NCBI RefSeq assembly: GCF_018771565.1 | Contig: NZ_CP076326.1 | Span: forward strand, 2,983,785 to 3,047,784 | Source of the DNA: Thermoflexus hugenholtzii | GTDB taxonomy: Bacteria > Chloroflexota > Anaerolineae > Thermoflexales > Thermoflexaceae | DNA: 64,000 nucleotides | Direction: 5' to 3' | Shown: piece by piece, positions 52,427-60,946 of the stretch | How positions within the stretch are numbered: the first letter of the stretch is position 1 | How the letters are laid out: every line of letters starts with the position of its first letter | Translations under genes and position numbers: made by a program | Notes under the pieces: model-generated | Seen by the model: only the letters and a program-made list of their open reading frames with translations | What the model was told of the DNA's origin: nothing | Database searches by the model: none

Positions 52427-53276
52427 GCCCATCCTGAAACCTGTGGCCTATCATCCTTGGGAGTCCCGCTACGTCTTTAACGCCGGCGTGGTCTACCACA
52501 ACGGTCTGGTCCATATGCTCTACCGGGCTATGGGAGAGGATGGGATCTCCCGCCTGGGCTATGCCGTTAGCGCCGACGGGCTGAACTTCTATCGTCTGGA
52601 CCAACCGGTCCTGGTCCCTGCCACACCTTGGGAAAGCCGTGGGGTGGAAGATCCTCGCATCACCCGAATCGGGGAAAGATTCTACGTCCTCTACACCGCC
52701 TACTCTGAGCACGGCGTGCGGGTTTCCATGGCATCCACCACCAACTTCATCACCTGGATCCGCCACGGCATCCTGCTCCCGGACGAAGACAACAAAGATG
52801 CGGCCCTCTTCCCGGAGAAGATCAACGGTCGATATGCGATGCTGCACCGTAGGCCTCCTGATATCTGGTTGGCCTACTCCGAGGATCTGATCCATTGGAC
52901 GGACCATCAGGTGATCATGCGGCCACGCCCGGGCACGTGGGAGTCATGGAAAATCGGAGCAGGTGCCCAACCCATCCGGACGCCATGGGGCTGGCTGCTT
53001 TTTTACCACGGTGTGGATGAGCAGCGGGTCTATCGACTGGGGGTGGCCCTCCTGGATCTGGAGAACCCGGCTCGGGTGATCCGGCGACAGGAGGCTCCCA
53101 TCCTCTCCCCGGAGACCACGTGGGAGCAGGAGGGGCAGGTCCCTCAGGTGGTCTTCACCTGCGGGGCAGTGGAGATCAATGGCCTCTATTATGTTTACTA
53201 CGGTGGAGCGGACGCGGTGATCGGCGTGGCCACGGTCACCGCGGAGGAGGTCGAGCGGTTCTGTCGCGGCCGCTGA
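52401..53276 (+). CDS. GH130 family glycoside phosphorylase (beta-mannoside type)
   Basis: A 291-aa five-bladed beta-propeller enzyme. GH130 enzymes phosphorolyse beta-mannosyl bonds, mostly 1,4, to give mannose 1-phosphate. Recognisable segments are ESRYVFNAGVVYHNG, MGEDGISRLGYAVSADG, SRGVEDPRITRIG, NKDAALFPEKINGRY with the presumed general-acid Asp, and WESWKIGAGAQPIRTPWGWLL. The start overlaps the small membrane gene. It would act inside the cell on imported disaccharides or oligomers, saving ATP. Exact substrate (mannobiose, Man-GlcNAc or Man-Glc) cannot be set from sequence alone. Confidence 0.88.
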   Translation: MLRLTRHPEPILKPVAYHPWESRYVFNAGVVYHNGLVHMLYRAMGEDGISRLGYAVSADGLNFYRLDQPVLVPATPWESRGVEDPRITRIGERFYVLYTAYSEHGVRVSMASTTNFITWIRHGILLPDEDNKDAALFPEKINGRYAMLHRRPPDIWLAYSEDLIHWTDHQVIMRPRPGTWESWKIGAGAQPIRTPWGWLLFYHGVDEQRVYRLGVALLDLENPARVIRRQEAPILSPETTWEQEGQVPQVVFTCGAVEINGLYYVYYGGADAVIGVATVTAEEVERFCRGR

Positions 53277-53338
53277 GCGGCCCCATCCATGCGCAGCAGC
53301 GCCGCGAATCCCAGACCACCAGACAAGGAGGGACGGCG

Positions 53339-54568
53339 GTGAGCGGATGGGTAGATCACTTCCTCATCGGCGTGAACTACTGGCCGCGCACCAAGGCGAT
53401 GTTCTGGTGGAAGGAATTCGACCCCGAAGAGGTCCGGGCGGACATGGCGGAGATCGCCGCCCTGAACCTGGAAGGGGTTCGCATCTTCCTGCTCTGGGAA
53501 GACTTCATGCCCATCCCCGAGAGGGTCGATCCCCGCATGCTGGAGCGCCTCCGCCAGGTGCTGGACCTGGCCGCGGTGAACGGACTGCGGGTGATCGTCA
53601 CCCTCTTCACCGGGCACATGAGCGGCGTGAACTGGCTGCCGCCGTGGCTGCTCGACGGCGAGCGGGAAAGCGACCCCCGTTTCCGCTTGATCGCCGGCGG
53701 GCGCGTCGTGAAAAGCCGCATCCGGGACCTCTACGAGGACCCCTTCGCCCTCGCGGCGCAGGTCCGGATGCTGGAGGCTGCCGCTGAGGCGGTGGGGGAT
53801 CATCCGGCGCTGCTCGCATGGGATCTGGGGAACGAACCGGACCTGGTCCTGCGGCCTCGAACCCCTGAGGCCGCTGCCCGGTGGCTGGACACCCTCACCC
53901 GGGCTCTGCGCGCCATCGATCCCGCCCATCCCATCACCATCGGCTTCCACAGCCCGGTGCTGGAGGAGGACCTGGGGTTCCGGGTGCGGACCCTCGCTCC
54001 CATGCTGGATTTCCTCTGCATGCACGGCTACCCGGTCTATGCGGCCTGGGCTCGCCATCCGCTGGATGAGCAGGTTCTCCCCTTCCTGGCTCGGCTCACC
54101 GCCGATCTGGGGGGGAAACCGGTGCTGCTGGAGGAGTTCGGATTGCCCACCGCGCCGCCCGGGCAGCCCACCCAACGGATCCCAATCCAGCTGGAGGATC
54201 GCGCGTTCGAGGTGACGCTGATCTCCGAGAACGAGACGGCGGATTTCTATGAACGGGCGCTGGAGGCGCTGGTTCAGGAAGGCGCCCTGGGGGCCTTCAT
54301 CTGGTGTTTCACGGACTATCATCCGGATCTGTGGACACGGCCCCCGTGCGATCGCCTGATCCACGAGCGGCATTTCGGGCTGCTGCGGCCCGACGGATCC
54401 CGCAAGCCAGCAGCGGACGTCATCGCCCGTTTCGCCGCGCGCCGACGCCCGCTGGCCGCCCCTCCCTCCCCTTTGCCCGTCCCCGCGGATTACGAGGACC
54501 GGCCGGGGCAGGCGTTGCGATCGCTTTACGCCCTGTTCCTGCAGGCCCGGGGCCGCTCCGCATTGTAG
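53339..54568 (+). CDS. GH5-like (clan A) glycoside hydrolase
   Basis: A 409-aa TIM-barrel hydrolase with no signal peptide, so it is probably intracellular. IGVNYWPRTKAMFWW starts the fold. AWDLGNEPDLVL contains the acid/base Glu and KPVLLEEFGLPT the nucleophile Glu, as in GH5 and related clan A families. The GTG start at 53339 has AAGGAGGG upstream; the in-frame extension before it is not conserved in style. Last gene of the locus. With GH130 it likely trims imported manno-oligosaccharides, either as exo-beta-mannosidase or mannanase. Confidence 0.82.
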   Translation: MSGWVDHFLIGVNYWPRTKAMFWWKEFDPEEVRADMAEIAALNLEGVRIFLLWEDFMPIPERVDPRMLERLRQVLDLAAVNGLRVIVTLFTGHMSGVNWLPPWLLDGERESDPRFRLIAGGRVVKSRIRDLYEDPFALAAQVRMLEAAAEAVGDHPALLAWDLGNEPDLVLRPRTPEAAARWLDTLTRALRAIDPAHPITIGFHSPVLEEDLGFRVRTLAPMLDFLCMHGYPVYAAWARHPLDEQVLPFLARLTADLGGKPVLLEEFGLPTAPPGQPTQRIPIQLEDRAFEVTLISENETADFYERALEALVQEGALGAFIWCFTDYHPDLWTRPPCDRLIHERHFGLLRPDGSRKPAADVIARFAARRRPLAAPPSPLPVPADYEDRPGQALRSLYALFLQARGRSAL

Positions 54569-54580
54569 GCCCTCTGGGAC

Positions 54581-54626
54581 GGCGTCCGGCGGGGGCCAGC
54601 GGGGGGGATCGCCCCCGCCGGACGCC
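54581..54626. terminator. Bidirectional terminator between the mannoside locus and rplL
   Basis: GGCGTCCGGCGGGGGC (54581-54596) pairs perfectly with GCCCCCGCCGGACGCC (54611-54626), loop 14 nt. It lies between two convergent stop codons. T-runs are absent, but the 16-bp GC stem can serve both strands. Confidence 0.7.
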
Positions 54627-54642
54627 TGTCTCGGCGGCAAAC

Positions 54643-55035
54643 TTACTTGATCTCCACCACCGCGCCCACCGCCTCCAGCTTGGCCTTGGCGTCCTGGGCC
54701 ACCTCTTTGCTGACGCCCTCCAGGACCGGCCTGGGGGCCGCCTCGACCAGATCCTTGGCCTCCTTGAGGCCCAGGTTGGTCAGCTGGCGCACCACCTTGA
54801 TCACCTCGATCTTCTTCGGCCCGACCTCCTTGAGGATCACATCGAACTCGGTCTTCTCCTCCACGGCTGGGGCCGCCGCGGGAGCACCCGGAGCGGCCGC
54901 GGGGACGGCAGCGGCCACCGCGACGGGCGCCGCGGCCTTCACTCCCCAGCGCTCCTCCAGCAGCTTCACCAGCTCCACCGCCTCCAGCAACGTCAGGCTG
55001 CTCAGCTCCTCAACCAGCTTCTGAAGATCCGCCAT
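54643..55035 (-). CDS. rplL: 50S ribosomal protein L7/L12
   Basis: A 130-aa stalk protein. The N-terminal dimerisation helix is [22 protein letters not shown], the hinge is Ala/Pro-rich, and the C-terminal domain has [37 protein letters not shown] and [12 protein letters not shown]. It binds translation GTPases. SD GGAGGTGA precedes the ATG. Last gene of the rplKAJL cluster; rpoBC does not follow, since a convergent operon lies beyond. Confidence 0.97.
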   Translation of the reverse strand: MADLQKLVEELSSLTLLEAVELVKLLEERWGVKAAAPVAVAAAVPAAAPGAPAAAPAVEEKTEFDVILKEVGPKKIEVIKVVRQLTNLGLKEAKDLVEAAPRPVLEGVSKEVAQDAKAKLEAVGAVVEIK

Positions 55036-55057
55036 GGGAAGATCACCTCCGAAAAGA

Positions 55058-55597
55058 TTAAGGGGTTTGGGAAGCTTCTTTCAATTGATCAGCCCGCGCC
55101 TGCAGCACGCCCACCACCTGCTGCAGGACCGCGGTGAGCACGCCGGCCAGCTGGGCCGCCGGGGCCTGGATGGCTCCCAGCACCTGGCCCAGCACCACCG
55201 GGCGCGGCGGCAGCTCGGAGAGCGCCTTCACGTCCTCCGGGCGCAGCCGGCGCCCGTCGAGCAGCCCGCCCTTGACCTTCAGGATCTTGCTCTCCTCGGC
55301 GAACTCCAGGAGCGCCTTGGCCACGACGGGTGGGTCCTCCAGGCAGAAGGCGGCGGCGGTGGGACCCTGCAGCAGGTCCTCCGGCACCGTCCACCCGGCC
55401 TGTTGCAGGGCGATCCGCAGCAGCGTGTTCTTGGTGACGTGGAAAACCCCGCCGGATTTGCGGATCTTCTGCCGGAGGCGATACATGCTCATCGCATCCA
55501 GCCCCTGATAGTCCGCCAGGATCACCGCCTGGCTGCGGGCGAGCAGCTCTCGATACCGAGCGATCATCTGATCCTTCTCTGCTCGCGTGAACGGCAA
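55058..55597 (-). CDS. rplJ: 50S ribosomal protein L10 (TTG start)
   Basis: A 179-aa base of the L7/L12 stalk. [24 protein letters not shown] and [20 protein letters not shown] are typical, and the C-terminal helices hold L12 dimers. The start appears to be TTG at 55597, because GGAGGTGA sits at ideal distance and the first in-frame ATG would remove conserved residues. The leader before it has an attenuator-like terminator. The rare start codon could limit expression of this autoregulatory protein. Confidence 0.93.
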   Translation of the reverse strand: MPFTRAEKDQMIARYRELLARSQAVILADYQGLDAMSMYRLRQKIRKSGGVFHVTKNTLLRIALQQAGWTVPEDLLQGPTAAAFCLEDPPVVAKALLEFAEESKILKVKGGLLDGRRLRPEDVKALSELPPRPVVLGQVLGAIQAPAAQLAGVLTAVLQQVVGVLQARADQLKEASQTP

Positions 55598-55664
55598 GCG
55601 TCACCTCCTGTGCGAGGTTTTCATCCCCGCTGCCTTTCCCGGAGGGGCAGCGAGGGGACTGCCG

Positions 55665-55707
55665 AAAAAACATCGCGCGCCCCCGCCGGCGCAGATGAGG
55701 GCGCGCG
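55665..55707 (-). terminator. Attenuator-like terminator in the rplJ leader
   Basis: On the minus strand CGCGCGCCC (55707-55699) pairs with GGGCGCGCG (55682-55674), followed by AT-G-TTTTTT (55670-55665). It lies between rplA and rplJ, 68 bp before rplJ. The 240-nt spacer also has a CCCTGCC/GGCAGGG pairing upstream. This arrangement matches L10-leader attenuation, in which L10-L12 binding favours termination. Confidence 0.7.
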
Positions 55708-55837
55708 CAGAAACCCTCCCCAGGCCGCACAGGCCTTGACGGAGAGGATCCTTCACGCCCTGCCTCCGCCGGCGGGGTTCCCCCATTGAGCGTGCGCACC
55801 GAGCTTCAACGGCAGGGATCTTTTAACAGGCGATGCG

Positions 55838-56557
55838 TTAAGCCGAGACCTCCAGGGCCTGAGCCGCTGCGGGGTCCACCTTGATGCCCGGCCCCATGGT
55901 CGCGCTCACCACCACCTTCCGGATATAGGGCCCCTTCAGCCCGGAAGGACGCGCCTTCTTCACCGCGTCCATCAGGGCCGCGAAGTTCTCCAGCAGCTGA
56001 TCCACCGAGAAACTGACCTTGCCGATGGGCACGTGGAGGTTGGCGGTCTTATCCACCCGGAACTCCACCCGGCCGGCCTTGGCCTCCCGGATCGCCCGGG
56101 GCAGGTCCTCCGGGTTGACCACGGTGCCCGCCCGCGGGTTGGGCATCAGGCCCCGCGGGCCCAGGATGCGCCCCAGGCGCCCCACCTTGGGCATCATGTC
56201 GGGCGTGGCGATGGCGACGTCGAAATCCGTCCACCCTTCCTGGATCCGCTTGATGCCTTCGTCGTCGCTGATCACGTAATCCGCCCCGGCCTCCTGGGCG
56301 ATCCGCGCCGCCTCCCCGGCCGCGAACACCAGCACCCGCACCCGCTTGCCCAGCCCGTGGGGGAGAACCACCACCCCGCGGACCTGCTGGTCGGCGTGGC
56401 GGGGATCCACCCCCAGGCGCATGTGGACCTCCACGGTGCCGTCGAAGCGGGTGTAGCTGGTTTCCTTCACCAGGGCGAGCGCCTCTCGGGGAGAGTAGAG
56501 ACGCTCGCGATCCACCTTCTTCAGCGCTTCCAGATATTTCTTGCCTCGCTCCCCCAT
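55838..56557 (-). CDS. rplA: 50S ribosomal protein L1
   Basis: A 239-aa 23S rRNA-binding protein of the L1 stalk. [32 protein letters not shown] opens in standard fashion (quoted in part: [12 protein letters not shown]). Further segments are [21 protein letters not shown]-type [37 protein letters not shown]-type [16 protein letters not shown], and [25 protein letters not shown] precedes the ATG. Confidence 0.97.
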   Translation of the reverse strand: MGERGKKYLEALKKVDRERLYSPREALALVKETSYTRFDGTVEVHMRLGVDPRHADQQVRGVVVLPHGLGKRVRVLVFAAGEAARIAQEAGADYVISDDEGIKRIQEGWTDFDVAIATPDMMPKVGRLGRILGPRGLMPNPRAGTVVNPEDLPRAIREAKAGRVEFRVDKTANLHVPIGKVSFSVDQLLENFAALMDAVKKARPSGLKGPYIRKVVVSATMGPGIKVDPAAAQALEVSA

Positions 56558-56630
56558 CGTTGAGAACCTCCTGTGGTTGTAGCGGACCTGTTCGGTCCTC
56601 CCACATGGGTGGGCGTATCGGCGCGCCGGC

Positions 56631-57056
56631 TTAATCCACGATCTGGATCCCCATGCTGCGGGCGGTGCCGGCGATCATGCGCATAGCGGCCTCGATGTCG
56701 TCGGTGTTCAGGTCCTTCATCTTCAGCTCGGCGATCTCCCGAAGCTGCTGACGGGTGATCTTGCCCACGATCTGCCGGTTCGGCTCCGAGGACCCTTTCT
56801 CCACGCCCGCCGCCCGACGCAGGAGATCCGACACCGGAGGCGTCTTGAGCTCCATGGTGAAGGAGCCGTCGGTGTAGATCGTGACCTCCACCGGCACGAT
56901 CTGCCCCGCCATATGGGCGGTGCGAGCGTTGTATTCCTTGCAGAAGGCCATCACGTTGACCCCATGCGGGGCTAGGGTCGGCCCAATCGGAGGGGCCGGG
57001 TTGGCCTTGCCCGCCTCGATTTGAAGTTTGATGATCGCCTTAACCTTCTTGGCCAT
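56631..57056 (-). CDS. rplK: 50S ribosomal protein L11
   Basis: A 141-aa protein of the GTPase centre. It shows [20 protein letters not shown] with the proline-rich N-terminal loop, [15 protein letters not shown] and [21 protein letters not shown] with SMGIQI at the end. SD AGGAG precedes the ATG. It is usually preceded by nusG, but here a Uma2 pseudogene lies between. Confidence 0.97.
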   Translation of the reverse strand: MAKKVKAIIKLQIEAGKANPAPPIGPTLAPHGVNVMAFCKEYNARTAHMAGQIVPVEVTIYTDGSFTMELKTPPVSDLLRRAAGVEKGSSEPNRQIVGKITRQQLREIAELKMKDLNTDDIEAAMRMIAGTARSMGIQIVD

Positions 57057-57113
57057 CGACGAACTCCTGAGAACAAGGTTTTCGAAAGAGGAATCCGGCG
57101 TCTCGCTCTCGGA

Positions 57114-57672
57114 TCAAAGGATCTCATCCACCATCAGGACGAGATCCGGAAACGCCTGGGGCGCCAGCCGATCCCCCCGCCCGAACCGCGCCGCCCTCTG
57201 ATATCCCTGGGGAGAAGGCGCCTGATACACCTCCACCACCTCCTCCTCCAGGTCCACCAGCCAGACCTCCGGGATCCCGAATCGGGCGTAAAGCGGGACT
57301 TTTACCTCCCGATCGTAAGCCGCGGAGTGCTCCATCACTTCCACAAGCAACAGCACGTCATCAGGGCCCGGATGGAGGCCCGCGTAGAAATCCGGACGGG
57401 GCTTCAGCAACGCCACGTCCGGTTGCGGCTCCGAACGCTCCCCCAGGTGGATGAGGTTTTGAACGTCGGCGATCGCCCGGTCGCCCACCCCCTTCGAGAA
57501 GATCCGATTCAGAAGCCGGACGCACCTCGCATGGCGACTTCCGATCGGGCTCATCCACACGATCTCTCCTTCGATCAGCTCAATCCGATCGTCCTCAGAG
57601 AGGATCCCCGCCTGGGCCATCCGAATGATACTCATCCACGGTGAACAACCGCCGTAGCGTCTGAACCGCCAT
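57114..57672 (-). pseudogene. Frameshifted Uma2 family gene inserted between nusG and rplK
   Basis: Starting at ATG 57672 (GGAGGG upstream) the frame reads MAVQTLRRLFTVDEYH, the usual Uma2 N-terminus. It then breaks: TATCATTCGGATGG carries one base too many (AA at 57625-57626 on the plus strand), after which the next frame continues RMAQAGILSEDDRIELIEGE, EPQPDVALLKPRPD, VLLLVEVMEHSAAYDREVKVPLYARFG-type segments and EVWLVDLEEE. Removing one base gives ~185 aa, a normal Uma2 length. A real 1-nt insertion or an assembly error are both possible. Confidence 0.78.
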
Positions 57673-57733
57673 CCCTCCCTCCATCCGCCCTGGAGGAGAT
57701 CCGCCTCGGAGTTAGAGCCCCCGACCGCAGGTC

Positions 57734-58432
57734 TTAGATCTTCTCCACCTGGGTGAAATCCAGCTCCACCGGGGTTTCCCGGCCGAAGAAGGAGACCAGA
57801 ACCCGCACCTTCGCTTTGTCCGGGTCGATCTCGTCCACGATGCCCACGAAATCCGCGAAGGGGCCTTCGGTGATGCGGACCTTCTGGCCAGGCTTGAAGG
57901 TGACCCGGATGCGAGGGGATTTGCTCTCCATGCGCTTGAAGATCGCCTGGACCTCCTCCGGGCGCAGTGGGGTGGGCTGGTTGCCCATCCCCACAAAGCC
58001 CGTCACCCCCGGCGTGTTCCGCACCACCGCCCATGAATCCTCGTCCATAATCATCTCCACCAGGATGTAGCCGGGATAGATCCGCCGGCGGACCGGACGT
58101 TTCTTGCCTTCTTTGATCTCGATCTCCTCCTCCTCGGGCACCACGATGTTGAAGATTTTGTGCTGCATGCCCAGGGAGGCGATGCGCTGCTCCAGATTAT
58201 GCTTCACCTTGTGCTCGGAGCCGGAGTAACAATGCACCACATACCAGGCGGGTTCGGCGGAGGCTTCTACCGCGCCTTCGCCGGGAGCCTGAAGGGGTTC
58301 CATGACGGGCTCCTCTCCTTTCTCGGGAGGAGCGGAGGCCGGTTCTTCCAGTTCCAGTTCGCGCAGCAGCTCCTCCAGCGACTCCGTATCGACCTCCACC
58401 GGCTCCTGTGGCACCGACCGCTCTTCCTCCAT
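57734..58432 (-). CDS. nusG: Transcription termination/antitermination factor NusG
   Basis: A 232-aa factor. An unusual acidic N-terminal extension of ~60 residues (SLEELLRELELEEP, EKGEEPVMEP) precedes the NGN domain (AWYVVHCYSGSEHKVKHNLE, RRRIYPGYILVEMIMDEDSW, TPGVTGFVG). The KOW domain follows with FKPGQKVRITEGPFADFVGIV and SFFGRETPVELDFTQVEKI. The ATG at 58432 has AAGGAGATCT upstream and is preferred to ATG 58447. It couples RNA polymerase to Rho or ribosomes. Confidence 0.95.
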   Translation of the reverse strand: MEEERSVPQEPVEVDTESLEELLRELELEEPASAPPEKGEEPVMEPLQAPGEGAVEASAEPAWYVVHCYSGSEHKVKHNLEQRIASLGMQHKIFNIVVPEEEEIEIKEGKKRPVRRRIYPGYILVEMIMDEDSWAVVRNTPGVTGFVGMGNQPTPLRPEEVQAIFKRMESKSPRIRVTFKPGQKVRITEGPFADFVGIVDEIDPDKAKVRVLVSFFGRETPVELDFTQVEKI

Positions 58433-58495
58433 AGATCTCCTTTCCATTGCGCATAACAGAGGAGGCCGGAGCGCTCCGTCCTCACCCGCCTCGCC

Positions 58496-58804
58496 TCACT
58501 CGCGGCTGAGGGCGAAGGCGAGGGCTCCCAGCCCGATCAAGCTGCCCACTACGGCGATCCCGAGCCGCAGGGGATCCTGGGGCGTGGTGAAGATCCCGCC
58601 GAACAGCCAGAAGAAGAAATAGTCGACCAGCCCCAGGAGAATCGACATGCCGATGGTGACCGCCAGGACCACCCCCGTCAACCGGTAAAGCTCCTGCCGG
58701 TCCGGCCAGCGGACCTTCTTCAGCTCCCCCTGGACCTCCCGTAGATAGCGCAGCGGGGCCCAGTCGCCCCGCAGCCACCGCCGGGTCTCCGCTACCTTCG
58801 CCAC
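58496..58804 (-). CDS. secE: Preprotein translocase subunit SecE
   Basis: A 102-aa membrane protein. The SecE amphipathic helix is REVQGELKKVRWPDRQELYR, followed by the conserved helix LTGVVLAVTIGMSILLGLVDYFFFWLF. A second hydrophobic segment, LGIAVVGSLIGLGALAFAL, is extra compared with minimal one-TM SecE. GTG 58804 is chosen for GGGAG eight bases upstream; longer frames lack family character. It clamps SecY in the Sec channel and lies in its usual place before nusG. Confidence 0.9.
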   Translation of the reverse strand: MAKVAETRRWLRGDWAPLRYLREVQGELKKVRWPDRQELYRLTGVVLAVTIGMSILLGLVDYFFFWLFGGIFTTPQDPLRLGIAVVGSLIGLGALAFALSRE

Positions 58805-58905
58805 CGGATGCGCTCCCTGCAAGAGATCTCCCGGCAAGACCGCCGGGACTTCGAAGCCACCCCTCCCCTTGATAGGGGCCGAGGCCACATCCCCCTTACA
58901 CAAAT

Positions 58906-58930
58906 TGGGACACCGCCAAGCGGTGTCCCA
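58906..58930 (-). other. Perfect hairpin between tRNA-Trp and secE
   Basis: TGGGACACCGC (58906-58916) pairs with GCGGTGTCCCA (58920-58930), loop CAA/TTG. On the minus strand it is followed by AATTTG, a poor T-run, so it may be an RNA-processing or partial-termination stem downstream of the tRNA. Confidence 0.6.
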
Positions 58931-58945
58931 CGGGGGAACTTCAGG

Positions 58946-59018
58946 CAGGCCGGCCAGGACTCGAACCTGGAACCTGCGGATTTGGAGTCCGCTGCTCTGC
59001 CTGTTGAGCTACCGGCCT
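58946..59018 (-). tRNA. tRNA-Trp (anticodon CCA)
   Basis: Minus-strand cloverleaf: acceptor AGGCCGG/CCGGCCT, D arm GCTC...GAGC, anticodon arm GCGGA-CTCCAAA-TCCGC, T arm CCAGG-TTCGAGT-CCTGG, discriminator G. The 3' CCA is not encoded. It lies between rpmG and secE, a common bacterial position. Confidence 0.96.
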
Positions 59019-59041
59019 GCGAGCAAGAAGCGAAGAAGATC

Positions 59042-59203
59042 TCAGCGTGTCTCCCGATGCAGCGTATGCTTGCGGCATCGGGGACAATACTTGCGCAGCT
59101 CCAGGCGGTTCGGGTCGTTGTTCCGGTTTTTCTGGGTCGTGTAATTCCGTTCCTTGCATTCCGTGCACGCCAGGGTGATCACCACCCGCACCTCTTTCGC
59201 CAT
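59042..59203 (-). CDS. rpmG: 50S ribosomal protein L33, zinc-binding type
   Basis: A 53-aa protein. [19 protein letters not shown] and [16 protein letters not shown] hold the two CxxC pairs of the zinc-ribbon (C+) form. ATG 59203 has GAGG upstream. Sits between tuf and tRNA-Trp. Confidence 0.96.
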   Translation of the reverse strand: MAKEVRVVITLACTECKERNYTTQKNRNNDPNRLELRKYCPRCRKHTLHRETR

Positions 59204-59337
59204 TGCGCCCTCGACGGTCTCGATAGATTCCGGGGATTTGCGCTGGGGCGAGCCCGGAGGGCAACCGCCCCAGCGCCTCACCTCCTATATTTTAACCGGA
59301 ACGGGGCCGGGATGTCCAGCCGCCGTAAGCCCGGGGG

Positions 59338-60540
59338 TTAGTCGAGGATTTTGGTGACCACGCCGGCGCCGACGGTGAGGCCGCCTTCCCGGATGGCGAA
59401 GCGCAGCCCTTCCTCAATGGCCACCGGCGCAATCAACCGCACCCGCAGGTTCACATTGTCCCCCGGCATCACCATCTCCACCCCCGCGGGCAACTGAATC
59501 TCCCCCGTCACATCCGCCGTCCGAAAGTAAAACTGCGGCTTATACCCGCTGAAAAACGCCTTGTGCCGCCCCCCCTCCTCCTTCTTCAACACATACACCT
59601 CCGCCTCAAACTCCCGATGCGGCTTGATCGTCCCCGGCGCTGCCAGCACCATCCCCCGCTCCACCTCCTCCTTCGCCACACCCCGCAACAAGCACCCCAC
59701 ATTGTCCCCCGCAATCCCCTCCTCCAGCGACTTGTGAAACATCTCAATGCTCGTCACCACCGTCCGCTTCACCTCCTCCCGCAGCCCCACTATCTCCACC
59801 TCCTCCCCCGGCCGTATCCGACCCCGCTCAATCCGCCCCGTCACCACCGTCCCACGCCCCTTAATGCTAAACACATCCTCAATCGGCATCAAAAACGGCT
59901 TGTCCACCTCCCGCACCGGCTCCGGAATATACTCGTCCAGCGCCCGGATCAGCTCCCAAATCGGCCGATACTCCTCCGCCTCCGGATCCGTGCTCTTGCT
60001 CTCCAGCGCCCGCAACGCACTCCCCCGAATCACCGGCACCTCATCCCCCGGATACCCATACTGGCTCAGCAAATCCCGCACCTCCAGCTCCACCAGCTCC
60101 AGCAACTCCGGATCATCCATCATATCCACCTTGTTCAAAAACACCACCATCGCCGGCACGTTCACCTGCCGCGCCAGCAGCACATGCTCCCGCGTCTGCG
60201 GCATCGGCCCCTCCGGCGCCGCCACCACCAAAATCGCCCCATCCATCTGCGCCGCACCCGTAATCATATTCTTGATGTAATCCCGATGCCCCGGACAATC
60301 AATGTGCGCATAATGCCGCCGCTCACTCTCATACTCCACATGCGTAATGTTGATCGTAATCCCTCGCAACCGCTCCTCCGGCGCCTTGTCAATCCGCTCA
60401 AACGGCACAAACTCCGCTAACCCCTTCAACGACAACACCTTCGTAATCGCCGACGTCAGCGTCGTCTTCCCATGATCAATATGCCCAATCGTCCCCACAT
60501 TCACATGCGGCTTCGCCCGCACAAACACCGCCTTCGACAT
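59338..60540 (-). CDS. tuf: Elongation factor Tu
   Basis: A 400-aa GTPase that delivers aminoacyl-tRNA. G motifs are GHIDHGKTT (G1), GITINI (G2), DCPGHRDY (G3), NKVD (G4) and SALRAL-type GSALRAL (G5). Domains 2 and 3 follow, ending [19 protein letters not shown] precedes ATG 60540. Codon use is odd: from the start to about codon 376 third positions are mainly G or T (GCG, GTG, ATT, TTT, GAT), while the last ~20 codons revert to the C-rich style of the neighbours. Protein sequence is normal throughout. Confidence 0.97.
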   Translation of the reverse strand: MSKAVFVRAKPHVNVGTIGHIDHGKTTLTSAITKVLSLKGLAEFVPFERIDKAPEERLRGITINITHVEYESERRHYAHIDCPGHRDYIKNMITGAAQMDGAILVVAAPEGPMPQTREHVLLARQVNVPAMVVFLNKVDMMDDPELLELVELEVRDLLSQYGYPGDEVPVIRGSALRALESKSTDPEAEEYRPIWELIRALDEYIPEPVREVDKPFLMPIEDVFSIKGRGTVVTGRIERGRIRPGEEVEIVGLREEVKRTVVTSIEMFHKSLEEGIAGDNVGCLLRGVAKEEVERGMVLAAPGTIKPHREFEAEVYVLKKEEGGRHKAFFSGYKPQFYFRTADVTGEIQLPAGVEMVMPGDNVNLRVRLIAPVAIEEGLRFAIREGGLTVGAGVVTKILD

Positions 60541-60605
60541 CGCTCGCCTCCTCTCGAAGAAGGTTTCAGTCGGGTTCGGAACTTTGCAGCCTGCACCACC
60601 CATAC

Positions 60606-60633
60606 GGATGCCCGGGGCATGAGCCGGGCATCC
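60606..60633 (-). other. Hairpin between tRNA-Thr(GGT) and tuf
   Basis: GGATGCCCGG (60606-60615) pairs with CCGGGCATCC (60624-60633). No T-run follows on the minus strand. Probably an mRNA/tRNA processing structure in the tuf leader. Confidence 0.5.
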
Positions 60634-60691
60634 CCCGCGGTTTTCCAACAAAAAATAAAAATCAAGTGCAAGCGTCTGAGAGATGAACAGG

Positions 60692-60764
60692 AGCCCACGA
60701 CGGGACTCGAACCCGTGACCCCACCCTTACCAAGGGTGTGCTCTGCCGCCTGAGCTACGTGGGC
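60692..60764 (-). tRNA. tRNA-Thr (anticodon GGT)
   Basis: Minus-strand cloverleaf: acceptor GCCCACG/CGTGGGC, D arm GCTC...GAGC, anticodon loop TTGGTAA with GGT, T arm ACGGG-TTCGAGT-CCCGT, discriminator T. CCA is not encoded. Directly upstream of tuf, as thrT is in E. coli. Confidence 0.96.
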
Positions 60765-60819
60765 TCGCGGAACTGCTTCTGCCGGGACAACCTGGATCAA
60801 CGATGGGCCGGTGCGATGG

Positions 60820-60843
60820 GCCGGGGCGCATGGGCGCCCCGGC
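60820..60843 (-). other. Hairpin between tRNA-Tyr and tRNA-Thr(GGT)
   Basis: GCCGGGGCGC (60820-60829) pairs with GCGCCCCGGC (60834-60843), loop ATGG. It lies in the 93-bp gap where many bacteria have tRNA-Gly; no tRNA is found there. Confidence 0.5.
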
Positions 60844-60857
60844 GTGAGCCGTTTCAG

Positions 60858-60940
60858 TGGGCGGGGAGGGATTCGAACCCCCGAAGGCTTCCGCCACCTG
60901 GTTTACAGCCAGGCCCCGTTGGCCACTTGGGTACCCGCCC
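60858..60940 (-). tRNA. tRNA-Tyr (anticodon GTA)
   Basis: Minus-strand class II tRNA of 83 nt: acceptor GGGCGGG/CCCGCCC, anticodon arm CCTGG-CTGTAAA-CCAGG, long variable arm, T arm GGGGG-TTCGAAT-CCCTC, discriminator A. Confidence 0.96.
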
Positions 60941-60946
60941 AGGTCA

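Noticed and set aside
60765-60857. Missing tRNA-Gly between tRNA-Tyr and tRNA-Thr
   Set aside because: The gap was examined on both strands; it forms a 10-bp hairpin but has no T-loop or anticodon arm, so no tRNA was called.
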